A DNA stretch of 32,230 nucleotides from the NCBI GenBank assembly GCA_028684915.1, contig JAQUEZ010000064.1, forward strand, positions 1 through 32,230, in the 5' to 3' direction. Source of the DNA: Desulfobulbus sp. Its GTDB lineage: Bacteria > Desulfobacterota > Desulfobulbia > Desulfobulbales > Desulfobulbaceae. Made by a program: the position numbers and the translations under genes. This document shows positions 15,354-24,174 of the stretch, piece by piece; positions within the stretch are counted from its first letter, which is position 1, and each line of letters opens with the position of its first letter. Under the pieces are notes generated by a model. That model did no database searches, was not told the DNA's origin, and saw only the letters and a program-made list of their open reading frames with translations.

Positions 15354-16569
15354 TCAACTGGTTCATCTCGAAGATGGGCAGCAGGATCGACACTACGATG
15401 AAGCTGACCGCCACGCCCATGGTGAGGATCATCACCGGCTCAATCATGGAAGTCAGCGCCAGGATCTTGGCCTCCACTTCTTTCTCGTAACTGTCGGCAG
15501 CCTTGGCCAGCATTTTGTCCAAGGTGCCGCTCTGCTCGCCCACGGCCATCATCTGCACTAGCATCGGCGGGAACCACTTGCTCTCACGGAAAAAATGGGA
15601 AAGGCTTGCTCCTTTTTCCAGCTCTTCACAGGCCTCGCCTATCTGCTCGGCCAGAATGACGTTGTCGACGATATTACGCACGATGGCCAGCGAACTCACC
15701 AAAGGGACGCCCGATTGGAGCAGACTGGCCAGCGTCCGGCTGAAGCGGGCAGACGCGGTTTTTATGCTCAGGTCGCGAATCCCGGGCAGCGTTAATTGCA
15801 GCGTGTCCCACCGGCGGCGGCCTACCGGGGTGGCGATATACCAGCGGACAGCTGCTATAGTCGCACCCAGCAGTAGGAGAACGGCCCACCAGAATTTTTT
15901 GAGGATCGTGCTCATGGCAATCAGCAATATGGTCGGTAGCGGCAGGGCCTGCTGCGTTCCCTCAAAGACCGAGGTAATGCTGGGCACAATAAAGGTGATC
16001 AATAAAAATAGGACCGCCACCCCGACAATGGCCATGAACAGGGGGTAGAGTAGGGCCGCTTTGACTCGGCTGCGGATGGCATGTTGGTTTTCACCAAACT
16101 CCGCCAGCCGATCAAGAACCAGATCCAGGGAACCGGAGGCCTCACCGGCCCGGACCATATTGACGTAAATCTTGGAAAAGAGGCGAGGGTGGTTACTTAA
16201 GGAAGAGGTAAGAGAGTTGCCCTCGTTGACCGCATCCTTGATTTGCGTCAGCACGGTTTTCAGCGCCCGGTTGCTGGTCTGTTCAATGAGGCCGCCAATT
16301 GAGGGGACTAACGGGATGCCTGCACCGAGCAAGGTCGCCAGTTGCCTTGTCGCGAGGTGGATTTCTTGTTGCTTGATTCCCTGGCCGATTTGGCGGGTAA
16401 ACAGGGAACCCTGTCCGGCTGCGGATTTGGCAATGGTTTCTTTTATGTTGACCGGGTAGTTACCGGCTCCGCGAATTTTTTGGCGGGCGGCGCTGAGGGA
16501 GTCGGCATCAATGACCCCTTTGAGTTTTTTTCCGGAGGCGGTTAAGGCTGTATATTCAAAGACAGGCAT
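15346..16569 (-). CDS. gspF: Type II secretion inner-membrane platform protein GspF
   Basis: The 407-residue polytopic protein has two GspF/PilC repeats. Each is a helical cytoplasmic domain (TRQLATLLGAGIPL near 75, then FSRTLASLLQSGVPLVSSL near 275), with transmembrane helices near 170-195, 225-245 and 375-397. It begins MPVFEYTALTASGKKLKG, the standard GspF start, so ATG 16569 is chosen over an upstream in-frame ATG at 16623. GspF couples GspE to pseudopilin extraction from the inner membrane. Unusually it is on the opposite strand from all other gsp genes and overlaps the 3' end of gspE by 8 bp. It may be expressed from its own promoter or with the DtxR-type gene upstream. Confidence 0.95.
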   Translation of the reverse strand: MPVFEYTALTASGKKLKGVIDADSLSAARQKIRGAGNYPVNIKETIAKSAAGQGSLFTRQIGQGIKQQEIHLATRQLATLLGAGIPLVPSIGGLIEQTSNRALKTVLTQIKDAVNEGNSLTSSLSNHPRLFSKIYVNMVRAGEASGSLDLVLDRLAEFGENQHAIRSRVKAALLYPLFMAIVGVAVLFLLITFIVPSITSVFEGTQQALPLPTILLIAMSTILKKFWWAVLLLLGATIAAVRWYIATPVGRRRWDTLQLTLPGIRDLSIKTASARFSRTLASLLQSGVPLVSSLAIVRNIVDNVILAEQIGEACEELEKGASLSHFFRESKWFPPMLVQMMAVGEQSGTLDKMLAKAADSYEKEVEAKILALTSMIEPVMILTMGVAVSFIVVSILLPIFEMNQLIR

Positions 16570-16685
16570 GGGGGCTGGCCTCGGGGCAAAGGATAGGACG
16601 GAAAGAGGTATCCGTTGCGCCAACGAACGGGTATGCTAATATACGGACCAATTCATGAGTGAAAATGATTGAAGCGCTTTTTTTC

Positions 16686-17204
16686 CTACGCTTCGTTTTT
16701 ACTCGGCGGGGCATTGCAGTCCATGCACTGGGAAATGCAGTTGGCGCAGTTGGCAGGAAGCCCACCCCTTTGGCAGAAACTGGCAAAACCATTGATCAAA
16801 TCCTCGCCGCCGCGTGGGCAGACCTCAAGGAATTTGATAAAATCGACCATCCGATTGATGATCTCGGGTGGTGCGGTGTGTTCGATTTTGCAGGCACCTT
16901 CCTCGGCTAGTTTTTTTTCAATGGCCAGGACTTTGGTGAAGAATTGTTTGAGTGAGTTATGGCGGTGGATCACATCCTCGGCGATGACTCGTCCCTCTTC
17001 GGTGAGCGTAATTACCTCATAGGGGGCGTAGTTGATCAACCCCTTGCGGGAGAGGGCTCGCAGGGCCTCGGTCACCGATGCGCCGCTTACGGATAGACGA
17101 GCGGAAATATCCTTACCCCGAGCAACCTGTTTTTCGGTGATGATATGATAGATGGTCTCAATATAATCTTCAAGACTCGCACTGAGTTGTTGCGTCTCCG
17201 CCAT
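16686..17204 (-). CDS. DtxR/MntR-family metal-dependent transcription regulator with cysteine-rich tail
   Basis: The 172-residue protein opens with the DtxR-type winged helix (LEDYIETIYHI at 11-21, recognition region SGASVTEALRALSRKGLI at 40-57). Probable metal ligands are Asp13/Glu16, His80/His82 and the Cys105-x2-Glu108-His109 cluster, closer to DtxR (Cys) than MntR (Glu). This suggests an Fe(II) or Mn(II) sensor. There is no SH3-like third domain. The C-terminus instead holds Cys129, 144, 153, 156, 160 and 163. ATG 17204 follows GGAG at 8 nt and is preferred over ATG 17234. It lies upstream of gspF on the same strand and divergent from recN. No metal-transport gene is visible. Confidence 0.85.
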   Translation of the reverse strand: MAETQQLSASLEDYIETIYHIITEKQVARGKDISARLSVSGASVTEALRALSRKGLINYAPYEVITLTEEGRVIAEDVIHRHNSLKQFFTKVLAIEKKLAEEGACKIEHTAPPEIINRMVDFIKFLEVCPRGGEDLINGFASFCQRGGLPANCANCISQCMDCNAPPSKNEA

Positions 17205-17232
17205 CTCTACACTCCAGATAGATGAATTTTGC

Positions 17233-17254
17233 ATGTATCTTCAGGATGATACAT
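17233..17254. promoter_or_regulatory. Palindromic operator candidate between the DtxR-type gene and recN
   Basis: ATGTATC and GATACAT are exact inverted heptamers separated by 8 bp, in an AT-rich stretch of the 116-bp divergent spacer. The position overlaps where promoters for either gene would lie. Autoregulation by the metal regulator is plausible. The sequence does not match a classical DtxR or MntR box that I recognise, and a repair regulator acting on recN is an alternative. Confidence 0.4.
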
Positions 17255-17320
17255 TTTTGTGGGTGGGGCGTCAAGGAGAATTCCCCAACCCGACGGCACT
17301 CTAATTCCCCGTAAAACGCC

Positions 17321-19015
17321 ATGCTCCAGGAACTTCGTGTACAAAATCTGGCCTTGATCGATGCCCTGCATCTGGACCTGTCCTCGCGAAAAACCGGTTT
17401 GATCGTTATCACCGGTGAAACAGGCGCGGGTAAGTCGATCATTTTACAGGCGATCAATCTTTTGACCGGCGGTCGAGGTTCTGCCTCCTGGGTGCGCAAC
17501 GACTGCGATCATGCCGGGATTGAGGCCACCTTTGTCGTCCGTCCGGATCATAACGAAATCAATGCTCTGTTGCACGAACACTCGCTGAAAGACGGCAATA
17601 ATTGCATTATTCGCCGGGTGCTCTCCCGAGAAGGGCGATCCAGGCTTTATGTCAACGATCAGACGGTGACCACCCGACTGTGCGGTGAGTTGACTGCCGG
17701 CCTGATTAACATTGCCAGTCAACATGATCACCAGCAGCTGCTTAATAATCGTAACCACCTTGATTTTCTTGATCTCTTTGGTGAGTTGCGCGGGATGCGC
17801 CAGCAATTCGGCAAGCTCTTCCAACGGTGGCAACAGGCCTCTTCCGAACTGCGACAACTGGTTGAAAAAGAGCAGGATAAGGAACAGCAACGTGATTTTC
17901 TCCGTTTTCAACTCGAGGAGATTCAAAAAAGCAAACCCGTCGCCGGAGAGGATGAACAACTCTTAAAGGAACGGGAACAACTCAAGGCCTCCGACATCCT
18001 GGTTCGCCTGGTAGGGGAGAGCTGCAGTAAGATGTCGAATTCAATAACCAACACTTTGGTCGAGATTCGCAAAAATATCGAGCATGCCGCCACCATTGAC
18101 GCTACGTTGGCTCCCCTTGCCGAACGCATCGCTTCCGCCGGCTACGAGATTGAGGATTTGGCCGCATCTCTGAGCAAATATCAGGAGGCAATCCCCATGG
18201 ATCCTTCCCGTTTGGAAGGGATCTCTGCGCGCCTGGCCGAGTTGAAACAACTGCAGCGCAAATACGGCCCCACTCTGGAGGAGGTGATTGCCTTTGCCGA
18301 CAAGGCGGAGGGGGAGCTGGCGGTGCTGGAAAGCCTGGAGGAGGAGATCGTGCAGGCCGAACTGCGGCTGGAGAAAATCTCAACCGAGGCCCTGCTTCGA
18401 GCGACGGAATTGAGCCAGTCCCGGCGTGAGGCTGCGCGAAAGCTGGAGGTCGGCATGGAGCAGGAGTTGGCCTCGCTCAGTTTTAATCAGGCCGTGTTTC
18501 AGGTTTCCTTGACCACTCCTGAAGGTCTGGGCCTGGATGGCATCCAGAGCACAGGTCGGGATATTGTCGAGTTTCTCTTCTCAGCCAATCCAGGAGAGCC
18601 AGCCAAGCCACTGGCTAAAATTGTTTCCGGCGGTGAGCTTTCCCGTTTGATGCTGGCGATGAAATGTTTGCTTGCCCGGCGCGATCAGGTGGATACGGTC
18701 ATTTTTGACGAGGTTGATGCGGGCATCGGTGGGCAGGCTGCGGAGTCGGTGGCTGAGAAGATCGGTGAGTTATCCGGTCATCATCAGGTGCTGTGTATCA
18801 CTCATTTGCCGCAGATCGCTGCCTGGGCGGATCTGCATTTCAAGGTGGAAAAACAGGTAGAAAACGGACGGACCCGAACAGTGATCAAAGAGTTAGACCC
18901 GCAGGCGCGGACCCAGGAGTTGGCCCGAATGCTCGGTGGCGAACACCCCACCCTTCAGACCTTGGCCTTTGCCGGTGAACTGATTGCCCGAAGCCAGGGG
19001 AGAAAATCGGCATGA
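17321..19015 (+). CDS. recN: DNA repair protein RecN
   Basis: RecN is an SMC-like ATPase that acts early at double-strand breaks. The 564-residue protein has the full family layout: Walker A GETGAGKS at 32-39, QHDHQQLL (Q-loop area, about 134-141), two long coiled-coil arms (about 160-225 and 300-380), the ABC signature VSGGELSRL and Walker B VIFDEVDAGIGG near the C-terminus, then the CITHLPQIA switch. The length is normal. It is the first gene of a plus-strand run and its stop overlaps the start of the following PP-loop gene (ATGA). The divergent palindrome at 17233 may take part in its control. Confidence 0.96.
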   Translation: MLQELRVQNLALIDALHLDLSSRKTGLIVITGETGAGKSIILQAINLLTGGRGSASWVRNDCDHAGIEATFVVRPDHNEINALLHEHSLKDGNNCIIRRVLSREGRSRLYVNDQTVTTRLCGELTAGLINIASQHDHQQLLNNRNHLDFLDLFGELRGMRQQFGKLFQRWQQASSELRQLVEKEQDKEQQRDFLRFQLEEIQKSKPVAGEDEQLLKEREQLKASDILVRLVGESCSKMSNSITNTLVEIRKNIEHAATIDATLAPLAERIASAGYEIEDLAASLSKYQEAIPMDPSRLEGISARLAELKQLQRKYGPTLEEVIAFADKAEGELAVLESLEEEIVQAELRLEKISTEALLRATELSQSRREAARKLEVGMEQELASLSFNQAVFQVSLTTPEGLGLDGIQSTGRDIVEFLFSANPGEPAKPLAKIVSGGELSRLMLAMKCLLARRDQVDTVIFDEVDAGIGGQAAESVAEKIGELSGHHQVLCITHLPQIAAWADLHFKVEKQVENGRTRTVIKELDPQARTQELARMLGGEHPTLQTLAFAGELIARSQGRKSA

Positions 19016-20055
19016 GCAAGGTTACCGCAATCGGCCTTTTCTCCGGAGGACTCGACTCCATCCTTGCCTGCCGAGTGGTCGCGCACCAGGGGATTCGCGT
19101 GGTGGGGCTGAAGTTTGTCACCCCCTTTTTTGACCATGATCTGCTTGCCGACGAGGCGGCGTACACGCAAGAGATGGAGCGCAAGTACGGGATTGAGGTG
19201 CATGTGGTAGACATCTCTGCGGGATATGTGCAGCTTTTGGAACAACCGGCGCACGGTTTTGGAAAACATTTCAATCCCTGCGTTGACTGTAAAATTTTTA
19301 TGCTCAACCGAGCCCGCGAGTTGATGGACCAGTACGGGGCCTCCTTCATACTTACCGGCGAGGTCCTTGGCCAGCGGCCGATGTCTCAGCGCCGGGATAC
19401 CCTGCGGGTGATCGAACGCGATTCAGGCTGCGAAGGACTGTTGCTCAGGCCGCTCAGTGCCAAGCTGATGACGCCCATTCGTGCGGAAATCGAAGGGTTG
19501 GTCGACCGGGAGCAACTCCACAGCTTTTCCGGTCGGAGCCGAAGGGCACAAAAACTGTTGGCTGCCGAATTCGGTATTGTTGATTATCCTGCCCCGGCCG
19601 GCGGTTGCATGCTCACCGATCCTAATCTGGCGGTGCGGATCAAGCATTTTTACCAGGGGTTGTTTTCCTTTGGTCAGCAGCGGGCGGTTGAGGATATTCG
19701 CCTGTTGAGTGTAGGGCGGCATTTTAAACTCGATGAAGATATCTGGTTTATCCTCGGGCGGGACGAGCGGGAAAACAACCGGCTGGAGGCACTGCGTGCT
19801 CCCGGCGATTGGTTGATCCGGATGACCATTAGGCCAGGACCTTTGGGTTTGCTTCGTCATGCGAGCGAAACCGTCAGTGGGCGAGAGGGGGAGAGCGCGC
19901 TTGTTGACTGTCTGGCCGGTATCGTGGTGCGTTACGGTAAAAAGGTGGTGGATGAGCCCGCCCGTGCCGAGGTGTTGATTGATCGGGGAGAGCGCATCTG
20001 GACCCAGTGGCATGAACCGCTCTTGGGCGATGAGATCGAGGCCTGGCGGATTTAG
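19012..20055 (+). CDS. PP-loop tRNA thiouridylase-like protein with C-terminal NFACT-R-like domain
   Basis: The N-terminal domain carries the PP-loop SGGLDS at residues 11-16, which binds ATP to adenylate a tRNA uridine or similar target. Cys90 and Cys93 (NPCVDC) and Cys199 (GGCMLTD) are candidate sulfur-transfer or cluster-binding residues. The overall pattern resembles MnmA/ThiI-like proteins often annotated as tRNA thiouridylases, but it is shorter and lacks the MnmA C-terminal barrel. Residues of about 215-347 (VGRHFKLDEDIWFILGRDERENNRL) look like an NFACT-R-type RNA-binding domain. The ATG overlaps the recN stop. The precise substrate, 2-thiouridine or 4-thiouridine, cannot be told from sequence here. 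Confidence 0.8.
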   Translation: MSKVTAIGLFSGGLDSILACRVVAHQGIRVVGLKFVTPFFDHDLLADEAAYTQEMERKYGIEVHVVDISAGYVQLLEQPAHGFGKHFNPCVDCKIFMLNRARELMDQYGASFILTGEVLGQRPMSQRRDTLRVIERDSGCEGLLLRPLSAKLMTPIRAEIEGLVDREQLHSFSGRSRRAQKLLAAEFGIVDYPAPAGGCMLTDPNLAVRIKHFYQGLFSFGQQRAVEDIRLLSVGRHFKLDEDIWFILGRDERENNRLEALRAPGDWLIRMTIRPGPLGLLRHASETVSGREGESALVDCLAGIVVRYGKKVVDEPARAEVLIDRGERIWTQWHEPLLGDEIEAWRI

Positions 20056-20061
20056 GGACCA

Positions 20062-21552
20062 ATGACCTATTCTATCACCTCCGCCCAGATCAAGAACCTG
20101 TTGCCGCTCTGGCTGCGTCACCATTTGTTTGAAATATATGGGGAAATTGGCGGAGAGATCTATTTGGCCGGAGGTGTTGTCCGCGATCTGCTGCTTGCCA
20201 AAAAGCCCGAGGATATTGATCTGAGTGTTGATCGGGATGCCCGAAAATGGGCCAGCCGATTGGCAGCGAAAACCGGAGGTGCCTATGTGGCTTTGGGGCG
20301 CGACGAGGATGCTGCCCGTGTGGTGGCCCATGGACTGACGGTTGACTTTTCCGCCTTTCGCTTAGGGGCGAGAACCATTGTCGAGGAACTCCGCCTGCGT
20401 GATTTGAGTATCAACAGCCTCGCTGTCCGCCTTGATCCGCAGCTGCAAAAGGGCGAAATAACAAAGGTTGAGGAGTTGCCCCTGATTGATCCCACTGGTG
20501 GGCTTGCGGATTTGGAGCAAGGCTTGATTCGTATGGCTGGGCCTACGAGTTTCACCGATGATCCGCTACGGCTCCTGCGGGTCTTTCGTTTTGCGGCAAC
20601 CCTTGGGTTTGATGTGGATACCCCGACCCGTACCCGTATAGGTGAACTGCGTAGCCTAATCCTTCGTCCGGCTCCGGAACGGATCGCCCATGAGCTTGAT
20701 TTGATTATGGCCTCGGGCAGCAGTCACCGGATAATACAGCTCATGGTTGAGACCGGGCTCCTTTGGGAATTGATTCCGGAGCTCGCGGCCGGACGAGATA
20801 TGGAGCAGCCTTCAAGCCATCATCTGGATGTGTTTGGTCACAGTCTGGAAGCGCTCAAACAGATGGAATACATCCTTGCCGATCCGGGCCGATGGTTTCC
20901 CGAAAATGGAGAGCTGTTGTCCGTTTATATCAGCCAACCAGGGATGCGGCGTCGGCTCTGCTGGGCCGCGCTGATGCACGATGTGGGCAAGCCGCCTACC
21001 TATGCGAGAAGACCGGAGAAGGCCGACCGAATAACCTTTTACCATCACGACCATGTCGGAGCCCGCATTCTGGAGGCATTTGGCCTGCGCCTTCGTTGGA
21101 GCAATGAAGACCGGGAGCTGATCGGGCAACTGATCTACCATCACATGCGGCCCTTTTTTCTCGCCAATGTTGCCCGTGAAAGGCAGTTGACCCTACGGGC
21201 CTGCATCCGTTTGTTGCGCAAGGTGGGCGATTTTTTCCCCGGGCTTTTTCTGCTGGCCATGGCCGACAGTCTGTCCGGACAAGGGGAGTCGCGGATCGAG
21301 GGGATGGAGCAGGAATTGAGCGATCTTTACCTGCATCTGGTGCAGGTGCATCGTGCTCATGTTGCTCCGGTCATGGCGACAACGCCCTTTGTCGATGGCC
21401 ACGATTTGATCAAAGAACTTAATTTGCAACCTGGTCCGATCTTTAAATCAATATTAAGTGCTGTTGAAGAGGCACAAATGGAGGGCCTGATTGCAACCAG
21501 AAGTGAGGCCCTTGATCTGGCTCGAAACATTGCCTCTCAATTGAGCCGTTAA
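20062..21552 (+). CDS. CCA-adding tRNA nucleotidyltransferase / poly(A) polymerase family protein with HD-type domain
   Basis: The class II nucleotidyltransferase head shows LAGGVVRD at 35-42 and the catalytic DIDLSV (Asp51, Asp53), followed by the RLRDLSINSLAV motif and DDPLRLLRVFRFAATLGF. The middle of the protein is the helical RNA-binding part. Near residues 304-345, MHDVGKP, a later HHDHVGARIL and IYHHMRPF match an HD phosphohydrolase-like domain. The 496-residue length fits HD-containing CCA or poly(A) polymerases. These mature tRNA 3' ends or add tails. CCA addition, A-addition only, or poly(A) polymerase activity cannot be separated here. It lies 6 bp after the thiouridylase-like gene, suggesting co-expression. 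Confidence 0.87.
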   Translation: MTYSITSAQIKNLLPLWLRHHLFEIYGEIGGEIYLAGGVVRDLLLAKKPEDIDLSVDRDARKWASRLAAKTGGAYVALGRDEDAARVVAHGLTVDFSAFRLGARTIVEELRLRDLSINSLAVRLDPQLQKGEITKVEELPLIDPTGGLADLEQGLIRMAGPTSFTDDPLRLLRVFRFAATLGFDVDTPTRTRIGELRSLILRPAPERIAHELDLIMASGSSHRIIQLMVETGLLWELIPELAAGRDMEQPSSHHLDVFGHSLEALKQMEYILADPGRWFPENGELLSVYISQPGMRRRLCWAALMHDVGKPPTYARRPEKADRITFYHHDHVGARILEAFGLRLRWSNEDRELIGQLIYHHMRPFFLANVARERQLTLRACIRLLRKVGDFFPGLFLLAMADSLSGQGESRIEGMEQELSDLYLHLVQVHRAHVAPVMATTPFVDGHDLIKELNLQPGPIFKSILSAVEEAQMEGLIATRSEALDLARNIASQLSR

Positions 21553-21575
21553 GCAGTCAACCTACAGAGTGATCT

Positions 21576-22187
21576 ATGCGAAAAGAGCAGGATTTTTATT
21601 TTAAAAAGGCGAAAAAAGACAATTATCCGGCTCGTTCGGTCTACAAACTGGAAGAGGCGCAACTCAAACATAAATTCCTTAAACCCAGCCAGCGGGTACT
21701 CGATTTGGGATGCCACCCCGGTAGTTGGAGCATCTACGCGTCAAGTATCATCGGGGAAAAGGGGCTGGTGGTGGCGGCAGACCTGCAGCGGACCGAGATT
21801 GTGGTTCAAAAACCCAATGCCGAAATCAATTGGCTCTGTTATGATGTGTATTCGGAAGAATTCGTTGATTATCTGAAAAAGAACTGGCCAGGATTCCACG
21901 TCGTGCTCAGCGATATGGCACCCCGGACCACCGGCAGTCAGTATGCCGATCACCAGCAATCTCTTCGTCTGGTACGGCGTGTCCTCGAGTTGTCCGCATT
22001 ATTCCTGCATGAAAACGGTACGTTATATTGTAAAGTGTTTCAGGGAGAAGATTTTCCTGAGTTTTTGCAGGAATGCAAGCCGTTGTTTACAACCGTTAAA
22101 GTAGTGAAGCCCAAGAGTTCACGCCTGGAAAGCCGCGAGGTCTTTGTTTTAGGACGCGGTTTCCGCAGGCCTGCTCAAGTTGAATAG
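21576..22187 (+). CDS. rlmE: 23S rRNA 2'-O-ribose methyltransferase RlmE (FtsJ family)
   Basis: RlmE methylates the 2'-OH of a uridine in the 23S rRNA A-loop (U2552 in E. coli). The catalytic K-D-K-E tetrad is visible as Lys24 (SVYKL), Asp113 (LSDMAPRTTG), Lys153 (YCKVFQGED) and Glu188 (SREVFVL). The SAM-binding loop reads DLGCHPGSW at 43-51 where the E. coli type has an AAPGGW-like sequence. The 203-residue length is typical. It follows the CCA-enzyme gene by 23 bp and precedes yebC by 41 bp, consistent with an RNA-maturation gene run. Confidence 0.93.
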   Translation: MRKEQDFYFKKAKKDNYPARSVYKLEEAQLKHKFLKPSQRVLDLGCHPGSWSIYASSIIGEKGLVVAADLQRTEIVVQKPNAEINWLCYDVYSEEFVDYLKKNWPGFHVVLSDMAPRTTGSQYADHQQSLRLVRRVLELSALFLHENGTLYCKVFQGEDFPEFLQECKPLFTTVKVVKPKSSRLESREVFVLGRGFRRPAQVE

Positions 22188-22228
22188 TGGAAACGAGAAC
22201 TTATTGAACCAGGAAAAGGAGTCGGACC

Positions 22229-22978
22229 GTGTCGGGACATTCAAAGTGGAGCACGATCAAACGCAAGAAAGGAGCCAATGACGCCAAGCGCGGCAAAATT
22301 TTTACCAAGCTGATCAAGGAGATCACTATTGCCGCCAAGATGGGCGGAGGTGATATCGAGGGCAATCCTCGCCTGCGCAGCGCCGTTACCGCCGCCAAGA
22401 GCGAGAACATGCCCAAGGACAATATTGACCGGGCAATCAAAAAGGGAACCGGCGATCTTGACGGTGCCATATACGAGGAAATCCTCTACGAGGGCTATGG
22501 TCCCGGTGGCGTTGCGGTACTGGTAGAAACCATGACCGACAATAAAAATCGCACTGTTGCCGATGTCCGCCATTTTTTTGCCAAGAGCGGCGGCAACCTC
22601 GGCGAGTCCGGTTGCGTGGCCTGGATGTTTGACAAAAAGGGTGCCATTTCGGTAGATAAAGAAGGGGTTGCCGAAGAAGAGTTGATGGATATTGCCCTGG
22701 AGGCTGGCGCGGAAGATGTGGTGGATGACGAGGACAGCTTTCAGATTCTGACCGCACCCGAGGCGTTCAACGACGTGGTCGAGCAGTTGGAAAAGGGCAA
22801 TGTCAAGTTCACCGAGGCGACCATCTCGATGATTGCCAAAAATACCATCGACGTCACTGAAGAGAAGACCGCCCGTTCGCTGCTGCGTCTTTTGGATAAC
22901 CTGGAAGATCACGACGATGTGCAGAAGGTTCATGCCAACTTTGACATCGCCGATGAACTGATGGACTTGCTTGACTAA
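22229..22978 (+). CDS. yebC: YebC/PmpR family protein
   Basis: The 249-residue protein begins at GTG 22229, with AAAGGAG about 8 nt upstream, as [32 protein letters not shown], the nearly invariant start of this family. The three-domain length is standard. YebC proteins have been described as transcription regulators (PmpR) and as translation factors that help ribosomes through difficult proline stretches. Which applies here is unknown. It lies 17 bp before ruvC, the same neighbourhood seen in many bacteria. Confidence 0.97.
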   Translation: MSGHSKWSTIKRKKGANDAKRGKIFTKLIKEITIAAKMGGGDIEGNPRLRSAVTAAKSENMPKDNIDRAIKKGTGDLDGAIYEEILYEGYGPGGVAVLVETMTDNKNRTVADVRHFFAKSGGNLGESGCVAWMFDKKGAISVDKEGVAEEELMDIALEAGAEDVVDDEDSFQILTAPEAFNDVVEQLEKGNVKFTEATISMIAKNTIDVTEEKTARSLLRLLDNLEDHDDVQKVHANFDIADELMDLLD

Positions 22979-22995
22979 GCAATTGTTTCTTTTGG

Positions 22996-23487
22996 ATGCG
23001 TATTCTCGGCATTGATCCTGGATCTCGGATCACAGGATATGGCGTGATTGCAACCAATGGACATGAAATCGGTTTCATTGCCTGCGGTACCATTCGTACC
23101 GGCAATGAAACCGATTTTTCCCGTCGATTGCTGACCATTTTTCATGATTTGGGGGAAGTGATTCGAATTCATCAGCCAACCGTGGCTGCGGTCGAGGATA
23201 TTTTCATTGATCGGAACCCGCGATCCGCATTGAAATTGGGCCACGCCCGGGGTGCTGCCGTGGTTGCCGCCCTGCACAACAACCTGGAAGTCTTTGATTA
23301 TCCGGCTCGTCAGGTCAAACAGACTGTTGCCGGTTATGGCCAGGCCGAAAAAAGCCAGGTGCAGCATATGGTCTGTAGCCTGCTGCAACTGAGTTCCACC
23401 CCCTCTAAGGATGCCGCCGATGCACTGGCGGTTGCCATCTGTCACGCCCATCAAAGTCTATATAGCCGTTGGGGGCATCACGCATGA
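22996..23487 (+). CDS. ruvC: Holliday junction resolvase RuvC
   Basis: RuvC cuts Holliday junctions symmetrically after RuvAB branch migration. The 163-residue protein keeps the four acidic catalytic residues of the RNase H fold: Asp7 (GIDPGS), Glu67 (VEDIFI), Asp139 and Asp142 (KDAADALAVA). The LGHARGAAV and YPARQVKQTVAGYGQAEKSQV blocks are family-typical. It lies 22 bp upstream of ruvA in the order yebC-ruvC-ruvA-ruvB. Confidence 0.97.
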   Translation: MRILGIDPGSRITGYGVIATNGHEIGFIACGTIRTGNETDFSRRLLTIFHDLGEVIRIHQPTVAAVEDIFIDRNPRSALKLGHARGAAVVAALHNNLEVFDYPARQVKQTVAGYGQAEKSQVQHMVCSLLQLSSTPSKDAADALAVAICHAHQSLYSRWGHHA

Positions 23488-23509
23488 ACCTTTTTTACGT
23501 GAGTCGCCC

Positions 23510-24139
23510 ATGATAGCCTCGCTCAGTGGCCAAGTGCTGTTTAAGAGTCCTTCGGTGGTTGTCATTGATGTCGGTGGGGTGGGTTATGAGGCCTTTATTT
23601 CCGTTCGCACCTTCGATACGCTGTCCGAGGTGGGAGGGCGCTGTTTTCTCTTTATCCAGACCGTGGTTCGCGAGGACGCCATCACCCTCTACGGTTTCAG
23701 CCACAAAGAGGAAAAGGAACTGTTTCTTCTCTTGATCTCGGTTTCCGGGATTGGGCCGAAGCTGGCGCAGACCATCCTCTCCGGAATCGGGGTGGCGGCA
23801 CTCTGCCAAGCGATTATGGCCAATGATCTCAGTCAGCTGACTTCTGTCCCCGGGGTGGGGAAGAAGACGGCACAGCGGCTCTGCGTCGAGTTGAGTGAAA
23901 AGGTCGGCGGTTTGGACGGCAACCTGGTCGAGCAGGCGGCGGTGGTCGGTAAGGCCACCTCCGGCGAATCACGGGGTATGGCCGATGCCGCTTCAGCGCT
24001 GATCAATCTGGGATACCCCCAGGTAACCGCCTGGCAGGCCTTGCGTGCGGTTGAGCAACAGCTGGGTGAAAAGGCCGATGCGGTACGGGTTGAGGAGTTG
24101 ATCCGGCTGGCGCTGCAATCCCTGGCCATGCGTAGTTGA
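23510..24139 (+). CDS. ruvA: Holliday junction branch migration protein RuvA
   Basis: RuvA binds Holliday junctions as a tetramer and loads RuvB. The 209-residue protein starts MIASLSGQVLFKSPSVVVIDVGGVGYEAF, the N-terminal OB-fold that begins all RuvA proteins, so ATG 23510 is chosen over the longer open frame beginning inside ruvC. The two helix-hairpin-helix motifs (SVSGIGPKLAQTIL and VPGVGKKTAQRL) and the C-terminal RuvB-binding domain (ADAASALINLGY) are present. The ribosome binding site is weak (GTGAG), which may reflect coupling to ruvC. Confidence 0.97.
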   Translation: MIASLSGQVLFKSPSVVVIDVGGVGYEAFISVRTFDTLSEVGGRCFLFIQTVVREDAITLYGFSHKEEKELFLLLISVSGIGPKLAQTILSGIGVAALCQAIMANDLSQLTSVPGVGKKTAQRLCVELSEKVGGLDGNLVEQAAVVGKATSGESRGMADAASALINLGYPQVTAWQALRAVEQQLGEKADAVRVEELIRLALQSLAMRS

Positions 24140-24174
24140 ACCGGAGTGATGGCCGTTGTGTGGAAAAGAATTGA

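Noticed and set aside
16570..16623. 18-residue N-terminal extension of GspF
   Set aside because: GspF proteins start at MPVFEY; the extension is not conserved in character and has no ribosome binding site advantage.
17459..17959. Long antisense open frames inside recN and other housekeeping genes
   Set aside because: They mirror the codon pattern of the opposite coding strand and have no independent start signals or domains.
23411..23509. Longer RuvA starting inside ruvC
   Set aside because: RuvA proteins begin with MI-x-x-L-x-G, which is found at 23510.
23491..23512. TTTTTTACGTGAGTCGCCCAT resembling the right end of the dispersed repeat
   Set aside because: Similarity to TTTTTACGACGCCATC is loose and it coincides with the ruvC-ruvA junction and ruvA start.
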